Source of the DNA: Pedobacter sp014947265
GTDB lineage: Bacteria > Bacteroidota > Bacteroidia > Sphingobacteriales > Sphingobacteriaceae
Length of the DNA: 64,000 nucleotides
Direction of reading: 5' to 3'
Assembly: GCF_014947265.1 (NCBI RefSeq)
Contig: NZ_JADCNK010000014.1
Span: forward strand, 62,001-126,000
In this document: one piece after another, positions 10,204-20,300 of the stretch
Layout: each line of letters starts with the position of its first letter
How positions within the stretch are numbered: the stretch's first letter is position 1
The notes under the pieces: generated by a model
What the model saw: only the letters and a program-made list of their open reading frames with translations
Database searches by the model: none
Told to the model about the DNA's origin: nothing
Made by a program: the position numbers and the translations under genes

Positions 10204-12378
10204 ATGAAAAGCTTAAGAACCATCGCATTAAAAGAGGCTCAAAACAGAATTTCACCAGAAGTTAAAGCACCAGCGGCAAAAATTTCTGACTTTTTTGGCG
10301 CTAATGTATTTGATAAGAAAAAAATGAGAGATTTCTTATCTAAGGACGTATATGAAAAATTAATATCATCTATCAACCAGGGTGAGTTAATTAATTCAGA
10401 CGATGCCAACCAAATTGCAACCGCTATGAAAGCGTGGGCAATGAGTGCCGGTGCAACGCATTATACGCACTGGTTCCAGCCGTTGACAGGTACAACAGCT
10501 GAAAAACATGATTCATTTTTTGAGCCAAGTGGCGATGGAGCTATTGAGAAATTTGCAGGAAGCGCTTTAGTTCAACAAGAGCCAGATGCTTCTAGTTTCC
10601 CTAACGGTGGTATCCGTAATACTTTCGAAGCCCGTGGTTATACTGCCTGGGATCCATCATCTCCAGCATTCATTATGGAAAGTAAAGCAGGTAAAACCCT
10701 TTGCATCCCTACTGTTTTCGTATCTTACACAGGGGAAGCGTTAGATTATAAAGCACCTTTATTAAAAGCATTAGCTGCACTAGATAAAGCTGCTGTTGAT
10801 GTTTGCCAGTATTTCGATAAAAGCATCACTAAAGTAAATGCATCTTTAGGTATTGAGCAAGAATATTTCCTTGTTGATGAGTCGTTATTTAACGCCCGTC
10901 CGGATTTATTGTTAACTGGTCGCGCTTTATTCGGACACATGTCTGCTAAAGGCCAGCAATTAGAAGACCATTATTTCGGTTCTATTCCTGAGCGCGTATT
11001 CAGCTACATGGTAGATTTCGAAAACGAAGCTTTAAAATTAGGCATTCCTTTAAAAACCCGTCACAATGAGGTTGCACCATCTCAGTTTGAGTGTGCACCA
11101 ATTTACGAAGAAATCAACTTAGCAATCGATCACAACCAATTGTTGATGGATTTGATGGAAAAAGTTGCCCGTCGTCACCACTTCCGTGTTTTATTACACG
11201 AAAAACCATATGCAGGTATCAACGGATCAGGTAAACACAACAACTGGTCGCTAATTACCGATACAGGTAAAAACTTATTGGCACCAGGCAAAACGCCAAA
11301 AAACAACTTAATGTTCCTTGCTTTCTTTGTAAACACCATCAAAGCAGTTAGCGAGCATGCCGATTTATTACGTGCAAGTATTGCATCAGTAAGCAACGAT
11401 CACCGTTTAGGTGCTAACGAAGCGCCGCCTGCAATTATCTCTATCTTCTTAGGTTCACAATTGAACGATGTATTAGATGAGATTGAGCACTCACGTATCA
11501 GCAAAAAAATCAAAGAAGATAATGCACTTTGGTTAGGTATTCCTAAAATCCCTCAGATTTTATTAGATAATACCGACCGTAACCGTACCTCTCCTTTCGC
11601 ATTTACAGGTAACAAATTTGAGCTTAGAGCTGTTGGATCTTCAGCAAACTCTTCTGCCCCAATGACGATCTTAAACGCAATTATGGCCGAGCAATTGGTT
11701 AAATTTAAAGTTGAAGTTGATAAATTGATCAAAAAAGGTGATAAAAAAGACATCGCTTTATTAACTGTGATCAAAAAATACATCAAAGAATCTAAAAACA
11801 TCCGTTTCGAAGGTAATGGTTATAGCCAGGAGTGGGAAGATGAAGCTGCAGCACGCGGTTTATCAAACATCAAAACTACACCAAAAGCTTTAGATGCTTA
11901 TTTAACGGAGAAATCTGCTGATTTATTTGCTACTACTGGTATTTATAGCGCACGTGAGATTCATGCCCGTCATGAAATCATGTTAGAAAACTTCTACAAA
12001 AAATTACAGATCGAAGCACGTGTAATGGGCGAAGTAGCTAACACGGCTATTATTCCTGCTGCAATTGCTTACCAAAATTCTTTAATCGCAAACGTACAGG
12101 GATTAAAAGCAATTGGTGTAGATAGCAAAGTTTCTATTGATATCGTTAAAAAATTAACTGAGCACTTAGAAATTGTAAAAACCAATATCGATGCGATGTT
12201 AGAAGAACGTAAAGTAACCAACAAAATCGAAGATACCCGCGAAAAAGCGATTGCCTACGATGAGAAAGTTAAATCTTACTTCGATATCATCCGTTACCAT
12301 GCTGATAAATTAGAGCAAATTGTTGACGATAGCGTTTGGCCTTTACCAAAATTCAGAGAATTATTATTCATGAAATAA
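10204..12378 (+). CDS. glnN: Glutamine synthetase type III
   Basis: 724 residues, the expected size of GSIII, which is much longer than GSI. Seen: the GSIII N-terminal region (RISPEVKAPAAKISDFFG, THYTHWFQPLTG), the catalytic core with GIEQEYFLVD, TRHNEVAPSQFE, GINGSGKHNNWS and GNKFELRAVGSS, and a long helical C-terminus. It makes glutamine from glutamate, ammonia and ATP as a cytoplasmic dodecamer. It is monocistronic, with its own promoter and a strong terminator. Confidence 0.97.
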   Translation: MKSLRTIALKEAQNRISPEVKAPAAKISDFFGANVFDKKKMRDFLSKDVYEKLISSINQGELINSDDANQIATAMKAWAMSAGATHYTHWFQPLTGTTAEKHDSFFEPSGDGAIEKFAGSALVQQEPDASSFPNGGIRNTFEARGYTAWDPSSPAFIMESKAGKTLCIPTVFVSYTGEALDYKAPLLKALAALDKAAVDVCQYFDKSITKVNASLGIEQEYFLVDESLFNARPDLLLTGRALFGHMSAKGQQLEDHYFGSIPERVFSYMVDFENEALKLGIPLKTRHNEVAPSQFECAPIYEEINLAIDHNQLLMDLMEKVARRHHFRVLLHEKPYAGINGSGKHNNWSLITDTGKNLLAPGKTPKNNLMFLAFFVNTIKAVSEHADLLRASIASVSNDHRLGANEAPPAIISIFLGSQLNDVLDEIEHSRISKKIKEDNALWLGIPKIPQILLDNTDRNRTSPFAFTGNKFELRAVGSSANSSAPMTILNAIMAEQLVKFKVEVDKLIKKGDKKDIALLTVIKKYIKESKNIRFEGNGYSQEWEDEAAARGLSNIKTTPKALDAYLTEKSADLFATTGIYSAREIHARHEIMLENFYKKLQIEARVMGEVANTAIIPAAIAYQNSLIANVQGLKAIGVDSKVSIDIVKKLTEHLEIVKTNIDAMLEERKVTNKIEDTREKAIAYDEKVKSYFDIIRYHADKLEQIVDDSVWPLPKFRELLFMK

Positions 12379-12401
12379 GAAAGGCGTAAGCTAAAAGGTT
12401 T

Positions 12402-12433
12402 AAGGCGTAGGGTTTATACTCTACGCCTTTTTT
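12402..12433 (+). terminator. glnN terminator
   Basis: AAGGCGTAG / CTACGCCTT hairpin with a 10-base loop and a T run, 23 bases after the glnN stop. Confidence 0.8.
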
Positions 12434-13089
12434 GTTTTCATAAATCCGTCATTGCGAAGAGGAACGATGAAGCAATCTTACAACGATCGCTACTAAGTAA
12501 GTCCATCAGCTGCAATTCCGAAGTAGCGTACTCCTGAACTTGGTTCAGGATCTAATCGAAATTGCTTTACGTTGGCAAAGGCTTTTTTCTGGAAAAGCAA
12601 TACCAGTACTTCTCGGTTATAGCAGTCCTGCTTTTCTTACTGCTGTAATTTTTTTCTATGTCTTTAATTCATCGTTCACAGCATCCATCCAATCAGGTTT
12701 ATTTAAACCAGGCCTGTGCAAAATATCATTAAGTTCAGGGATAAATCTCAAAAAGATGTCACCCTGAGGGGTAATCTATGGTATAAATCAATATGAATGA
12801 CAGATTTTTAGCGAATTATAGGCTGCAAGAAATCGTCATTCCCAACTTGATTGGGAACCACGGAGTGCTCATGAATGCCTTTGAAACAAGGGAAACTTAT
12901 GAATAATCGTAATGCAAGCGCTTTAAGATTCCCGCCTGCGCGAGAATGACGGCCGTACTGAGAGGTTCTGTCTATCATAACGTAGTCCAAGGGCATTTAT
13001 TTGCGATTTATCAACCACAAGAAGTCTTCGACTACGCTCAGACTGACAACCGCCGCGCTTAACTTAATGACATTGGCCTGTAGAAGAAA

Positions 13090-13237
13090 AAAATCAGCCA
13101 CAAGGAACCAGCCCGCTGTACCTAAGCCCGATTGTACGGATGCCGTTTTAATCGAAAGTTTTTTAATACCCGAAATTTAAAACGGCAGGAGGAAAAGCGG
13201 GTCCGAAAGCCGCCATGGAATACGAACGTTCACTTCA
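13090..13237. repeat. Structured repeat element, copy 1
   Basis: Begins CAGCCACAAGGAACCAGC. The core has AAGCCCGATTGTACGGAT, then arms GCCGTTTTAA (13142-13151) and TTAAAACGGC (13177-13186), then AGGAGGAAAAGCGG. It is about 90% identical by eye to the copy at 13473-13620. The layout, with conserved flanks around a hairpin, resembles the elements at 33812 and 37058. Confidence 0.7.
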
Positions 13238-13472
13238 AAACCTCTTAAATTAGCTACCGTTATCCCCACCACAGCGTCCTCCTGAACTTGGTTCAGGATC
13301 TAATCGAAATTGCTTACGTTGGCAAAGGCTTTTTTTTTGAAAGCAATACCTGTGCTCATTGGTTAATACAGTCCTGCTTTCCTTCCTGCTGTAAATTTTT
13401 CACCGGATTTTTAATTCATCGTTTACAGCATCCATGCAATCAGGTTTATTTTAGATAGGCCTGTGCAGGAAA

Positions 13473-13620
13473 AAACCCAGCCACAAGGAATCAGCCCGCT
13501 GTACCTAAGCCCGATTGTACGGATGCCGTTTTAATCGACAGTTTTTTTAATACCAGAAATTTAAAACGGCAGGAGGAAAAGCGGGGCTGAAAGCCGCCAT
13601 GAAAAATGAACGCTCACTTC
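13473..13620. repeat. Structured repeat element, copy 2
   Basis: Second copy of the element at 13090-13237 in the same orientation, with scattered substitutions mostly outside the hairpin arms; the GCCGTTTTAA / TTAAAACGGC arms are unchanged. No coding potential is evident. Confidence 0.7.
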
Positions 13621-13776
13621 CAAAAAAAACGAACTCCTACCTTTTACAACCTTAAATCTTTGTGCTCTTTGTGCCTTTGTGGTAAACAAACCAGGTACTT
13701 AAGGTGGTAAAAAAGCCTTGCCATTTAGCCATAAAAAACCTTAAGTATTTAGCTTTAGTCTTTCCCCTTAAAACCT

Positions 13777-13784
13777 TATCTTTG
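13777..13784 (+). promoter_or_regulatory. purM promoter, -7 box
   Basis: TATCTTTG matches TANNTTTG. It ends only 7 bases before the purM ATG, so transcription should begin at or next to the start codon and the message may be leaderless. A TTTAG resembling the -33 element lies about 19 bases upstream. Confidence 0.6.
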
Positions 13785-13791
13785 CGGCAAC

Positions 13792-14973
13792 ATGAGTGAT
13801 AACAGGTACAATCAACGCGGCGTTTCTGCCTCAAAAGAAGATGTGCACAATGCCATCAAAAACATCGACAAAGGAATTTTCCCTAAAGCGTTCTGCAAAA
13901 TCATCCCCGATATTCTAGGTGGTGACGAGGATTATTGCAACATCATGCACGCCGATGGTGCCGGTACCAAATCTTCTTTAGCTTATGTATACTGGAAAGA
14001 AACCGGTGATATTTCGGTATGGAAAGGTATTGCACAAGATGCCATTATCATGAATATCGACGATTTAATCTGCGTGGGCGCTACCGATAATATTTTGTTA
14101 TCCTCAACCATTGGGCGGAATAAAAACCTGATTCCCGGAGAAGTAATTGCGGCTGTAATTAACGGAACAGAAGAAATTTTAGCCGACTTACGCGAACAGG
14201 GCATCTCCATCTACTCAACAGGTGGCGAAACGGCAGATGTTGGCGATTTGGTAAGAACCATTATCGTCGATTCTACGGTGACTTGTCGCTTAAAGCGCGA
14301 AGACATCATCAGCAATGATAACATTAAACCTGGCGACGTAATTGTGGCCTTAGCTTCATCGGGACAAGCGACTTACGAAACCGAATACAATGGTGGCATG
14401 GGATCGAACGGATTAACCTCTGCCCGTCACGATGTTTTTGAAAAAGCTGTTGCCAATAACTACCCTGAAAGTTTTGATCCGGCAGTACCTTTCGACCTGG
14501 TTTTCTCCGGAAAGAAACAATTGGCCGAAGAAATCGAGATTGAAGGTTTCGGCAAAACCACTGTAGGTAAACTGGTATTATCGCCAACGCGCACGTATGC
14601 ACCTGTAATTAAAAAGATTTTAGAAAGCTACCGCAGCCAGATCAATGGAATTGTACATTGCAGTGGCGGCGCACAAACAAAAGTATTACATTTCATCAAT
14701 GATGATATCCATGTCATCAAGAATAACCTCTTCCCTATTCCGCCGCTATTTAAATTGATACAGGAACAATCGGGCACCGATTGGAAGGAAATGTACAAGG
14801 TATTTAATATGGGTCATCGCATGGAACTATATGTACCACAAGAAATTGCAGATCACATTATCGAAATTTCTAGAAGCTTTAATATCGATGCGCAAATTAT
14901 CGGTCGCGTAGAAAAAGGTGATCAGAAACAGGTAACTATCGAAAGCGAAAAAGGAACTTTCGTTTATAATTAA
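13792..14973 (+). CDS. purM: Phosphoribosylformylglycinamidine cyclo-ligase
   Basis: 393 residues of the longer Bacteroidetes PurM type. Seen: YNQRGVSASKEDVH at the N-terminus, HADGAGTKSSLAYVYW with the nucleotide-binding DGAGTK, STGGETADVGD, and VHCSGGAQTKVLHF. It closes FGAM to AIR using ATP, directly after PurL in purine synthesis; the two genes lie 5 kb apart and are not an operon. A strong terminator follows. A decayed copy of its last ~40 codons plus terminator sits at 15536-15698. Confidence 0.95.
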   Translation: MSDNRYNQRGVSASKEDVHNAIKNIDKGIFPKAFCKIIPDILGGDEDYCNIMHADGAGTKSSLAYVYWKETGDISVWKGIAQDAIIMNIDDLICVGATDNILLSSTIGRNKNLIPGEVIAAVINGTEEILADLREQGISIYSTGGETADVGDLVRTIIVDSTVTCRLKREDIISNDNIKPGDVIVALASSGQATYETEYNGGMGSNGLTSARHDVFEKAVANNYPESFDPAVPFDLVFSGKKQLAEEIEIEGFGKTTVGKLVLSPTRTYAPVIKKILESYRSQINGIVHCSGGAQTKVLHFINDDIHVIKNNLFPIPPLFKLIQEQSGTDWKEMYKVFNMGHRMELYVPQEIADHIIEISRSFNIDAQIIGRVEKGDQKQVTIESEKGTFVYN

Positions 14974-14990
14974 CGATCAGGATACAATTT

Positions 14991-15028
14991 AAAAAGCCTG
15001 CTGAAATTTAATTTCAGCAGGCTTTTTT
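14991..15028 (+). terminator. purM terminator
   Basis: AAAAAGCCTGCTGAAAT / ATTTCAGCAGGCTTTTTT, a 17-bp stem with a three-base loop ending in T's, 17 bases after the purM stop. Confidence 0.9.
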
Positions 15029-15029
15029 G

Positions 15030-15311
15030 TTATTCACGCTCTACAAACTTATGAAAGGTACTTTCTTCACCATCTGCTTTTTTATCCTGATACAAAAAAT
15101 CAAGTTTGTTGTCATCAAAGGTCTTAAAAAAAGTATCCCAATCTGTTTCCTTTAAGTCTGAAGAACTATCGCTGTGTTTTGGAAAGTGTATCCTTAAAAT
15201 ACCACCACCATTTTTTTTATCTGTATCTGCAACTATTGCCGGTACACCGCCATGTTCCTCTGCTCATGCTTTTATGGTAGCATGATCATGGGTTTGTTTT
15301 GAACTGCTCAT
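15030..15311 (-). pseudogene. Small conserved protein interrupted by in-frame TGA
   Basis: From ATG at 15311 to TAA at 15030 the frame encodes 93 codons with one internal TGA at codon 16 (15264-15266). Around it the protein reads THDHATIKA-stop-AEEHGGVPAIVADT and then GGGILRIHFP, DWDTFFKTFDDNKLDFLYQ and FHKFVERE. This matches the small proteins, often called hypothetical or branching-enzyme-like, in which Trp occupies that codon (KAWAEEHGG-type); TGG to TGA is one substitution. Everything downstream stays open and conserved-looking, so the mutation is recent, or a sequencing error. Read-through at the TGA is possible but unsupported. Confidence 0.7.
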
Positions 15312-15535
15312 TGTTTTATAATTAGTTTTTTAATAAATAGATTAATATTAAAATCGCTTTTGAGCAGAAATGGTTTTGATTATAATAAAAAAGCTATCTA
15401 TCTAATGACTTAACTTTATGAGATTCTCAGCCCTTATTACAAATCGGCAAGAACAATCAGGTTCTGATTGGGAAGAATTTCTAAGGCGTTAACTAGAGTA
15501 CCGAATGGGGCTTTAGGCCTTTCAGAAGGTTATGG
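15312..15535. other. AT-rich gene-free stretch
   Basis: Between the broken small gene and the purM remnant. I see no reading frame with coding character and no repeat; it is probably upstream sequence of the small gene plus decayed duplication material. Confidence 0.4.
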
Positions 15536-15654
15536 AAAAATTATCAAAATTTCTAAAGCTTCAATATTGATACATGTTTATAGGTTTCGTAGAAAAAGGT
15601 GAGCAGAAATAGCTAATTATAGAAAGTGAAAAAGCAACTTTCGTTTATAATTAA
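15536..15654 (+). pseudogene. Truncated, decayed copy of the purM 3' end
   Basis: From about 15536 the sequence aligns with purM 14855-14973: ATTATC-AAAATTTCTAAAGCTT, GTAGAAAAAGGTGAGCAGAA and GAAAGTGAAAAAGCAACTTTCG correspond to the codons for IIEISRSF, VEKGDQK and ESEKGTFVYN. A stop (TAG) interrupts the QK codons, but the final TTCGTTTATAATTAA is identical. A shortened version of the purM terminator follows. It is non-functional on its own; upstream of 15536 the similarity fades. Confidence 0.75.
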
Positions 15655-15665
15655 GAAATATTAAA

Positions 15666-15698
15666 AAAGGCTGAAGTAATTTCAGCCTCTTTTTTTAA
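15666..15698 (+). terminator. Terminator behind the purM remnant
   Basis: AAAAGGCTGAA-gtaa-TTCAGCC followed by a T run. It is a shorter relative of the purM terminator at 14991-15028. Confidence 0.65.
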
Positions 15699-15765
15699 AA
15701 AATAATCATAAAAATAATTTATGAAAATTATGGTTAGGTAGAACTAATTTTAATTTTATAAAACT

Positions 15766-16980
15766 CTAAGGCGCCAAATGGTAACCACCAAAAGGGGCTA
15801 AAGAATAACCGCTCGTATTATTTTGTATTTCGGTTCCATAAGAATATGTAATATCTGTTACAAAAGTACCTAAATCATAAGAGGTAGCACCATTGGGAAC
15901 TAAAAATACTCTGGTCAACTGCGAACTACCAGAGTATTCGAATACTTTGACTACAAAGTTATTACTTGTTGTATACGGTACTGTTAAATTTTGATCCTGA
16001 TAAAATTCTAATGTAAAATTAGTACTTAATAAGGTACGATCATCACAGCATCCAATTAGGTAACTTTCATCACTTATTAGTGTGTTAACTTGCTTCACAT
16101 ATACATTTCTTAATCTTGGATATGTTCCATTTAAAGCCAATATATCTTCATCAATAAATGGTCTATCAACTCCATTTGCACATGCTAACATCCAAGACCC
16201 ACTTACAGGATCTGGCGATGTTCCTCTAACATGATTTGCATTGCCTCCTTCATTATTCCCTTGAGTTACTTGACCACAACTGAATGCTCTGTTCATATAA
16301 TCCGTATGCCTAAATCCAATAGCATGACCAATCTCATGAGCAAAAGTAGAGGCAATGTCAGAATAAAAAGAAGAGGTATTGTAATAATAAGTATTAACCA
16401 AAATTTGATTATACGGATTTCCATTTGAAGGCAAACCGGATGCCATTAGGTAAGCAGTTACATTACTTGGTTTATTATTTGGATCAATAAAAGTTGTTGA
16501 TATTACAATGTTAGCAGAGGATGAGCTCATACTTCGTGAAAATGTTAAGCCGAATTCTAACGCATTATATCTTGCTATCGCCAAATCTAATCCATCTATA
16601 ATGTATTGTTGAAAAGAGGGAGGTATATAGATGCTGATATTCTTAACTCCACTATTAGCAGTTAATAAGTTAGATACATAATGGCCAACGGGATCTTTAG
16701 ATTGTAATAATCGATCTTTAATATTCAAGCCAAGAGTAATTTTCGACTTAGGATTTTCACTTAAACCATCAATATCAGTTTTCGTCAATAAAATATCGCC
16801 TTCTACAATATAACCATCGCCATGCTTATGTAATCCTTCGGTAGTATCAAATCCAGCTGCTTTTAACTTTTGAATAATTTCAATGGGTATTTCAGTATTA
16901 TTTTCTGCACGGCCATTATCTTTTTTACAAGCACTAAGAATTGTGATGAGTAAAAAGAAAGCGTAATAGATTTTTTTCAT
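15766..16980 (-). CDS. Lipoprotein metalloprotease, M57 (HEIGH) type
   Basis: 404 residues. The N-terminus is a lipoprotein signal with LSAC and lipidated Cys18. The zinc site HEIGHAIGFRH gives His215, Glu216, His219 and His225, the extended HExxHxxGxxH of metzincin-like peptidases; HEIGH is the signature of family M57. The C-terminal third (about 290-404) is beta-rich with CCDD and aromatic residues and may be a binding domain. It is probably surface-exposed or periplasmic, and the substrate is unknown. It has no operon partners; the TonB-dependent receptor next upstream ends at its own terminator. Confidence 0.88.
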   Translation of the reverse strand: MKKIYYAFFLLITILSACKKDNGRAENNTEIPIEIIQKLKAAGFDTTEGLHKHGDGYIVEGDILLTKTDIDGLSENPKSKITLGLNIKDRLLQSKDPVGHYVSNLLTANSGVKNISIYIPPSFQQYIIDGLDLAIARYNALEFGLTFSRSMSSSSANIVISTTFIDPNNKPSNVTAYLMASGLPSNGNPYNQILVNTYYYNTSSFYSDIASTFAHEIGHAIGFRHTDYMNRAFSCGQVTQGNNEGGNANHVRGTSPDPVSGSWMLACANGVDRPFIDEDILALNGTYPRLRNVYVKQVNTLISDESYLIGCCDDRTLLSTNFTLEFYQDQNLTVPYTTSNNFVVKVFEYSGSSQLTRVFLVPNGATSYDLGTFVTDITYSYGTEIQNNTSGYSLAPFGGYHLAP

Positions 16981-17361
16981 GTTTAAATGTTTTAAATTTT
17001 AATTCATATAGATTTAATCGTTAGGTAAAACAATGGATGATCTATTATAGAAAGCACAAAAGTTTAGGTATTAAATTGAATCAGATTAGGAGGGATGAAC
17101 TGCTTAAAAGCAAAACATTATAATCTAATTGGCGAAAAGGAATATTTTCGTAGAGAGCGTGCGTTTCATAATAGTATTTTGTTTTCCGTTATAAAAATAC
17201 TTATCTACTATTAAGCAACTATTGTTTTTTACATGAAGTAGTTAGTTTATTACACGAAATACTTCCCTGAATAGATAATTAGCTTGTTTTAAAATGGTGG
17301 TAAAAAACAAAAGCCCCGATCGAATGATCGGGGCTTTTGTTTTTATATAATTTAGTAGGTA
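16981..17361. other. Intergenic with metalloprotease leader and shared terminator
   Basis: AT-rich, and no gene seen. It should contain the metalloprotease promoter, though I find no convincing TANNTTTG on the minus strand, and it contains the terminator at 17307-17345. Confidence 0.4.
17307..17345 (-). terminator. Terminator of the TonB-dependent receptor
   Basis: ACAAAAGCCCCGATC-gaat-GATCGGGGCTTTTGT, a perfect 15-bp stem with a tetraloop and T's on both sides, 16 bases past the receptor stop. Confidence 0.9.
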
Positions 17362-20300
17362 TTAGTTAAAAATATAACGAACACCAAACTGCATATAATA
17401 TGTAGATAAAATGGTTTGAGATGTGCCAAAGGTATTTCTAACGATATCACCTTGTGCCGCACCTAGAATAAATGTTGGTTTTGTAGTTCCATTAACTAAT
17501 GCAGCATTTTGAGGAACCAAAATAGATGCATTATTAACAAAGTTTACGTTACCCCATTTACGGTTCAACAAATTACCAACGTTGAAAATATCAGCTGTAA
17601 ATTCAAAAGTATTTTTTGACTTACCGTAATTCTTGAAGATTTGTTGAGTGATTCTTAAATCGAATTGATTTCTCCATGGAGAGGTTGCCGCATTACGTTG
17701 CGCATATTCGCCCCTATGTTTGCTCAAATATGGATCCTGCGCTATATAAGTTTCAAAAATAGCACTTTGTTCTGCAGCAGTATATGATCTAGGATATGCT
17801 CTGGTTACAGTAGAAGTACTTACTAAGTTGGCTGGTACAGCAACAAAATTTATTTCAGATGCATCTTTAGGGATATAAATCAAGTCATTTCCAGAAACAC
17901 CATCTCTATTGTAATCAGCTCCATAAACATACGAATATCTTCCTTGTTGAGACCCCTCATAAAACAATGAGAATGAAGTAGCAAGGTTCTTCAAATATTC
18001 TTTTCTATAAGATACACTTGCGATAATGCGATCTGGATTTAAATTTTGAGAATAACTCAAAGTTGGTATATTAGGATTGGTAGATGTTGCTGGGATAGAC
18101 CATAAGTTACCTAGCTGATCTCCGCCACCATCTCCATAATTACGTTGATCAGAACGTGTATAAGCAAGCATTGCTGATATTCCACTATTAAATTGCTTAG
18201 TTAACTGACCAGTAATCATCCAGTTATAACCGCCTTTAGCATTGGTCATCTCTGTTACGTTTAATGCAGATGTTCCGTTAGTAGTTGGAATACCAGCACT
18301 GTTGATGTCTACCTCTTGTCTTCCAGCAACAGAGCTAGGATATAATGGTCTATTATCTGGATAACCTGAGATATTAGTTGTAGTTGGATTTACCAAGTTG
18401 ATGTTTTTAGCAACAGCGACATTTAAATCTTTACCATAAATACCTTCTAATGTTCCTACAATTCCCCAAGGTAATTTAACATCAAATGCTAAACTTGATT
18501 TCCAGGTCTGAGGGAATTTCAAATCAGGAGCCATAACACTAATCGTTCCTGGTATACTTGTTCCAGCTGCTGGTTTAGTCGCGGTAAGTAAGTTCGGAGC
18601 AATACTTGGATTAAATGAGGGAACAATTCCACCACTAAGGCTTGAATAAGTTTGTAAATATTGTAGTAAACCTGCATCACTAGATTGTGATACAATCCAT
18701 ACAAAAGGAACACGGCCAGTAAATATACCTGTTCCACCACGAACTTGTAACGAACGATCTCCCATAACGTCCCAGTTAAAACCAAAACGTGGCGAATATG
18801 ATAATCTATTTTCAGGTAAAACACCTGTATCTACTTTTCTTCCATCATGAAAAGTTTGAGCAGCTACTAAAGGATGTGTTTGAATTTCTGGAGCGTCCGG
18901 ATAAGTTGCTTGTTCAATACGTAAACCAGCAGTTAATTTTAAGCGATCAGAAACGGTAAATTCATCCTGTAAATACGCTGAATATTGAGCGAACTTAAAG
19001 CTAGGGAAGGCTTGAGAACCATCAGCAGTTAATGGATAAGTTACAGAATATTGTAGTGGCTTAGCTCCATTTTTGAAGTCATCCCATGATTTGAAAGTAT
19101 AGAAACCAGTACCAAAACGCTGAAATCCATTTTTAGTAGTACTGAATTCCGCTTGCAAACCTAAGGTAATATTATGCTTTCCTAAAGCTAAGCTCAAGTC
19201 ATCAGAATAAGTATATCCTTTAACATCTCTTAAGTTCCCGTAAGTGAATGGTTCGTACCCAAAAGTGGTCAAAACATTTCCTGCATTTGAAGCATTTTGA
19301 GTTCCATCCAAGATATCAACTAAAGGAAATGGAGAACTATCCGAATTTCTTGGATCGTTTTGATGCGAGTAAGTAGCACGTGCAACATTTGTTAGTTTGC
19401 TACCAAAGTTCGACGTCAACTCAGCAACTGCAGAATATAGGTTTGCCGCTTGGTAATAATTAGAATTATAAAAAGGTAATCCCGCATTATTTGCAGTACC
19501 CGACCTATTATTGTTATAACTCAACGCACCAGTAACTCCTGAGTTGGTTACAGATGTACTCGCTGGAGAAGGGCTTTGACTTTCAACCTGATTATACCTT
19601 ACACTAAAACGATGATTTTTAGTAATATTCCAGTCTAAGCGGGCAAACATTTTTTCGTTATCACTTACATTTGAATATCCTTGATATGGTCCTGTTTTAT
19701 AACCATATTTAGCATCTAAATACGAAGAAATTTCGTTCAAAAGCAATTGACTAGCCGGCACAACAGTATTCGGGGTACCTGGAGCTCCGTATGGCAAGCC
19801 AGGGGAAGAAGCTATTCTTGTTGTTCCTGGTTGAATAGTATGCTTTTTTTCGTAATTAACAAAAAAGAACAATTTATTTTTTACAATCGGCCCACCTAAA
19901 CTAAATCCATAATTTTTCTCGTCCAATTTTTGAATTGAAGCATCAGGAATACGATACGTCTCACCAATTCTTTTACCTTGTTGTTCTTCACCACGCATGG
20001 TATAGAAAGCACTACCTTGGAAAGTGTTGGTACCTGAACGTGTTACAGCAGAAATTGAACCACCAGTAAAACCTGTTTGACGAACATCGTAAGGTGTTAC
20101 ATTGATCGAGATTTGCTCTAACGCATCAATTGAGATTGGAGAACCACCCGCAGGAATGTTTTGACCGATGCCAAATTGGTTGTTAAAGTTAGCACCATCT
20201 ACAGTAAAATTGTTAGAGCGATAGTTACCACCACCAATAGCACCCTGAGTGCCCGAAGATTGTGGCGTTAAACGGGTTAAGTCGTTAACGCTACGTGTAA

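Larger units (their letters stand above)
12434..13776. repeat. Gene-free repeat block between glnN and purM
   Basis: About 1.3 kb with no credible gene. It holds an arm of the CGTCATTGCGA / CGAAGCAATCT palindrome family at 12449-12497; a pair of CGTCATTCCC / GAATGACG arms at 12835-12950; two diverged copies of a ~190-bp block (about 12530-12720 and 13279-13463, starting CTCCTGAACTTGGTTCAG); two copies of a ~148-bp structured element (13090-13237 and 13473-13620); and a CTTTGTGCCTTTGTGGT repeat near 13660-13685. The duplicated blocks have different order and spacing, so the region is built from nested repeats. Confidence 0.75.
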
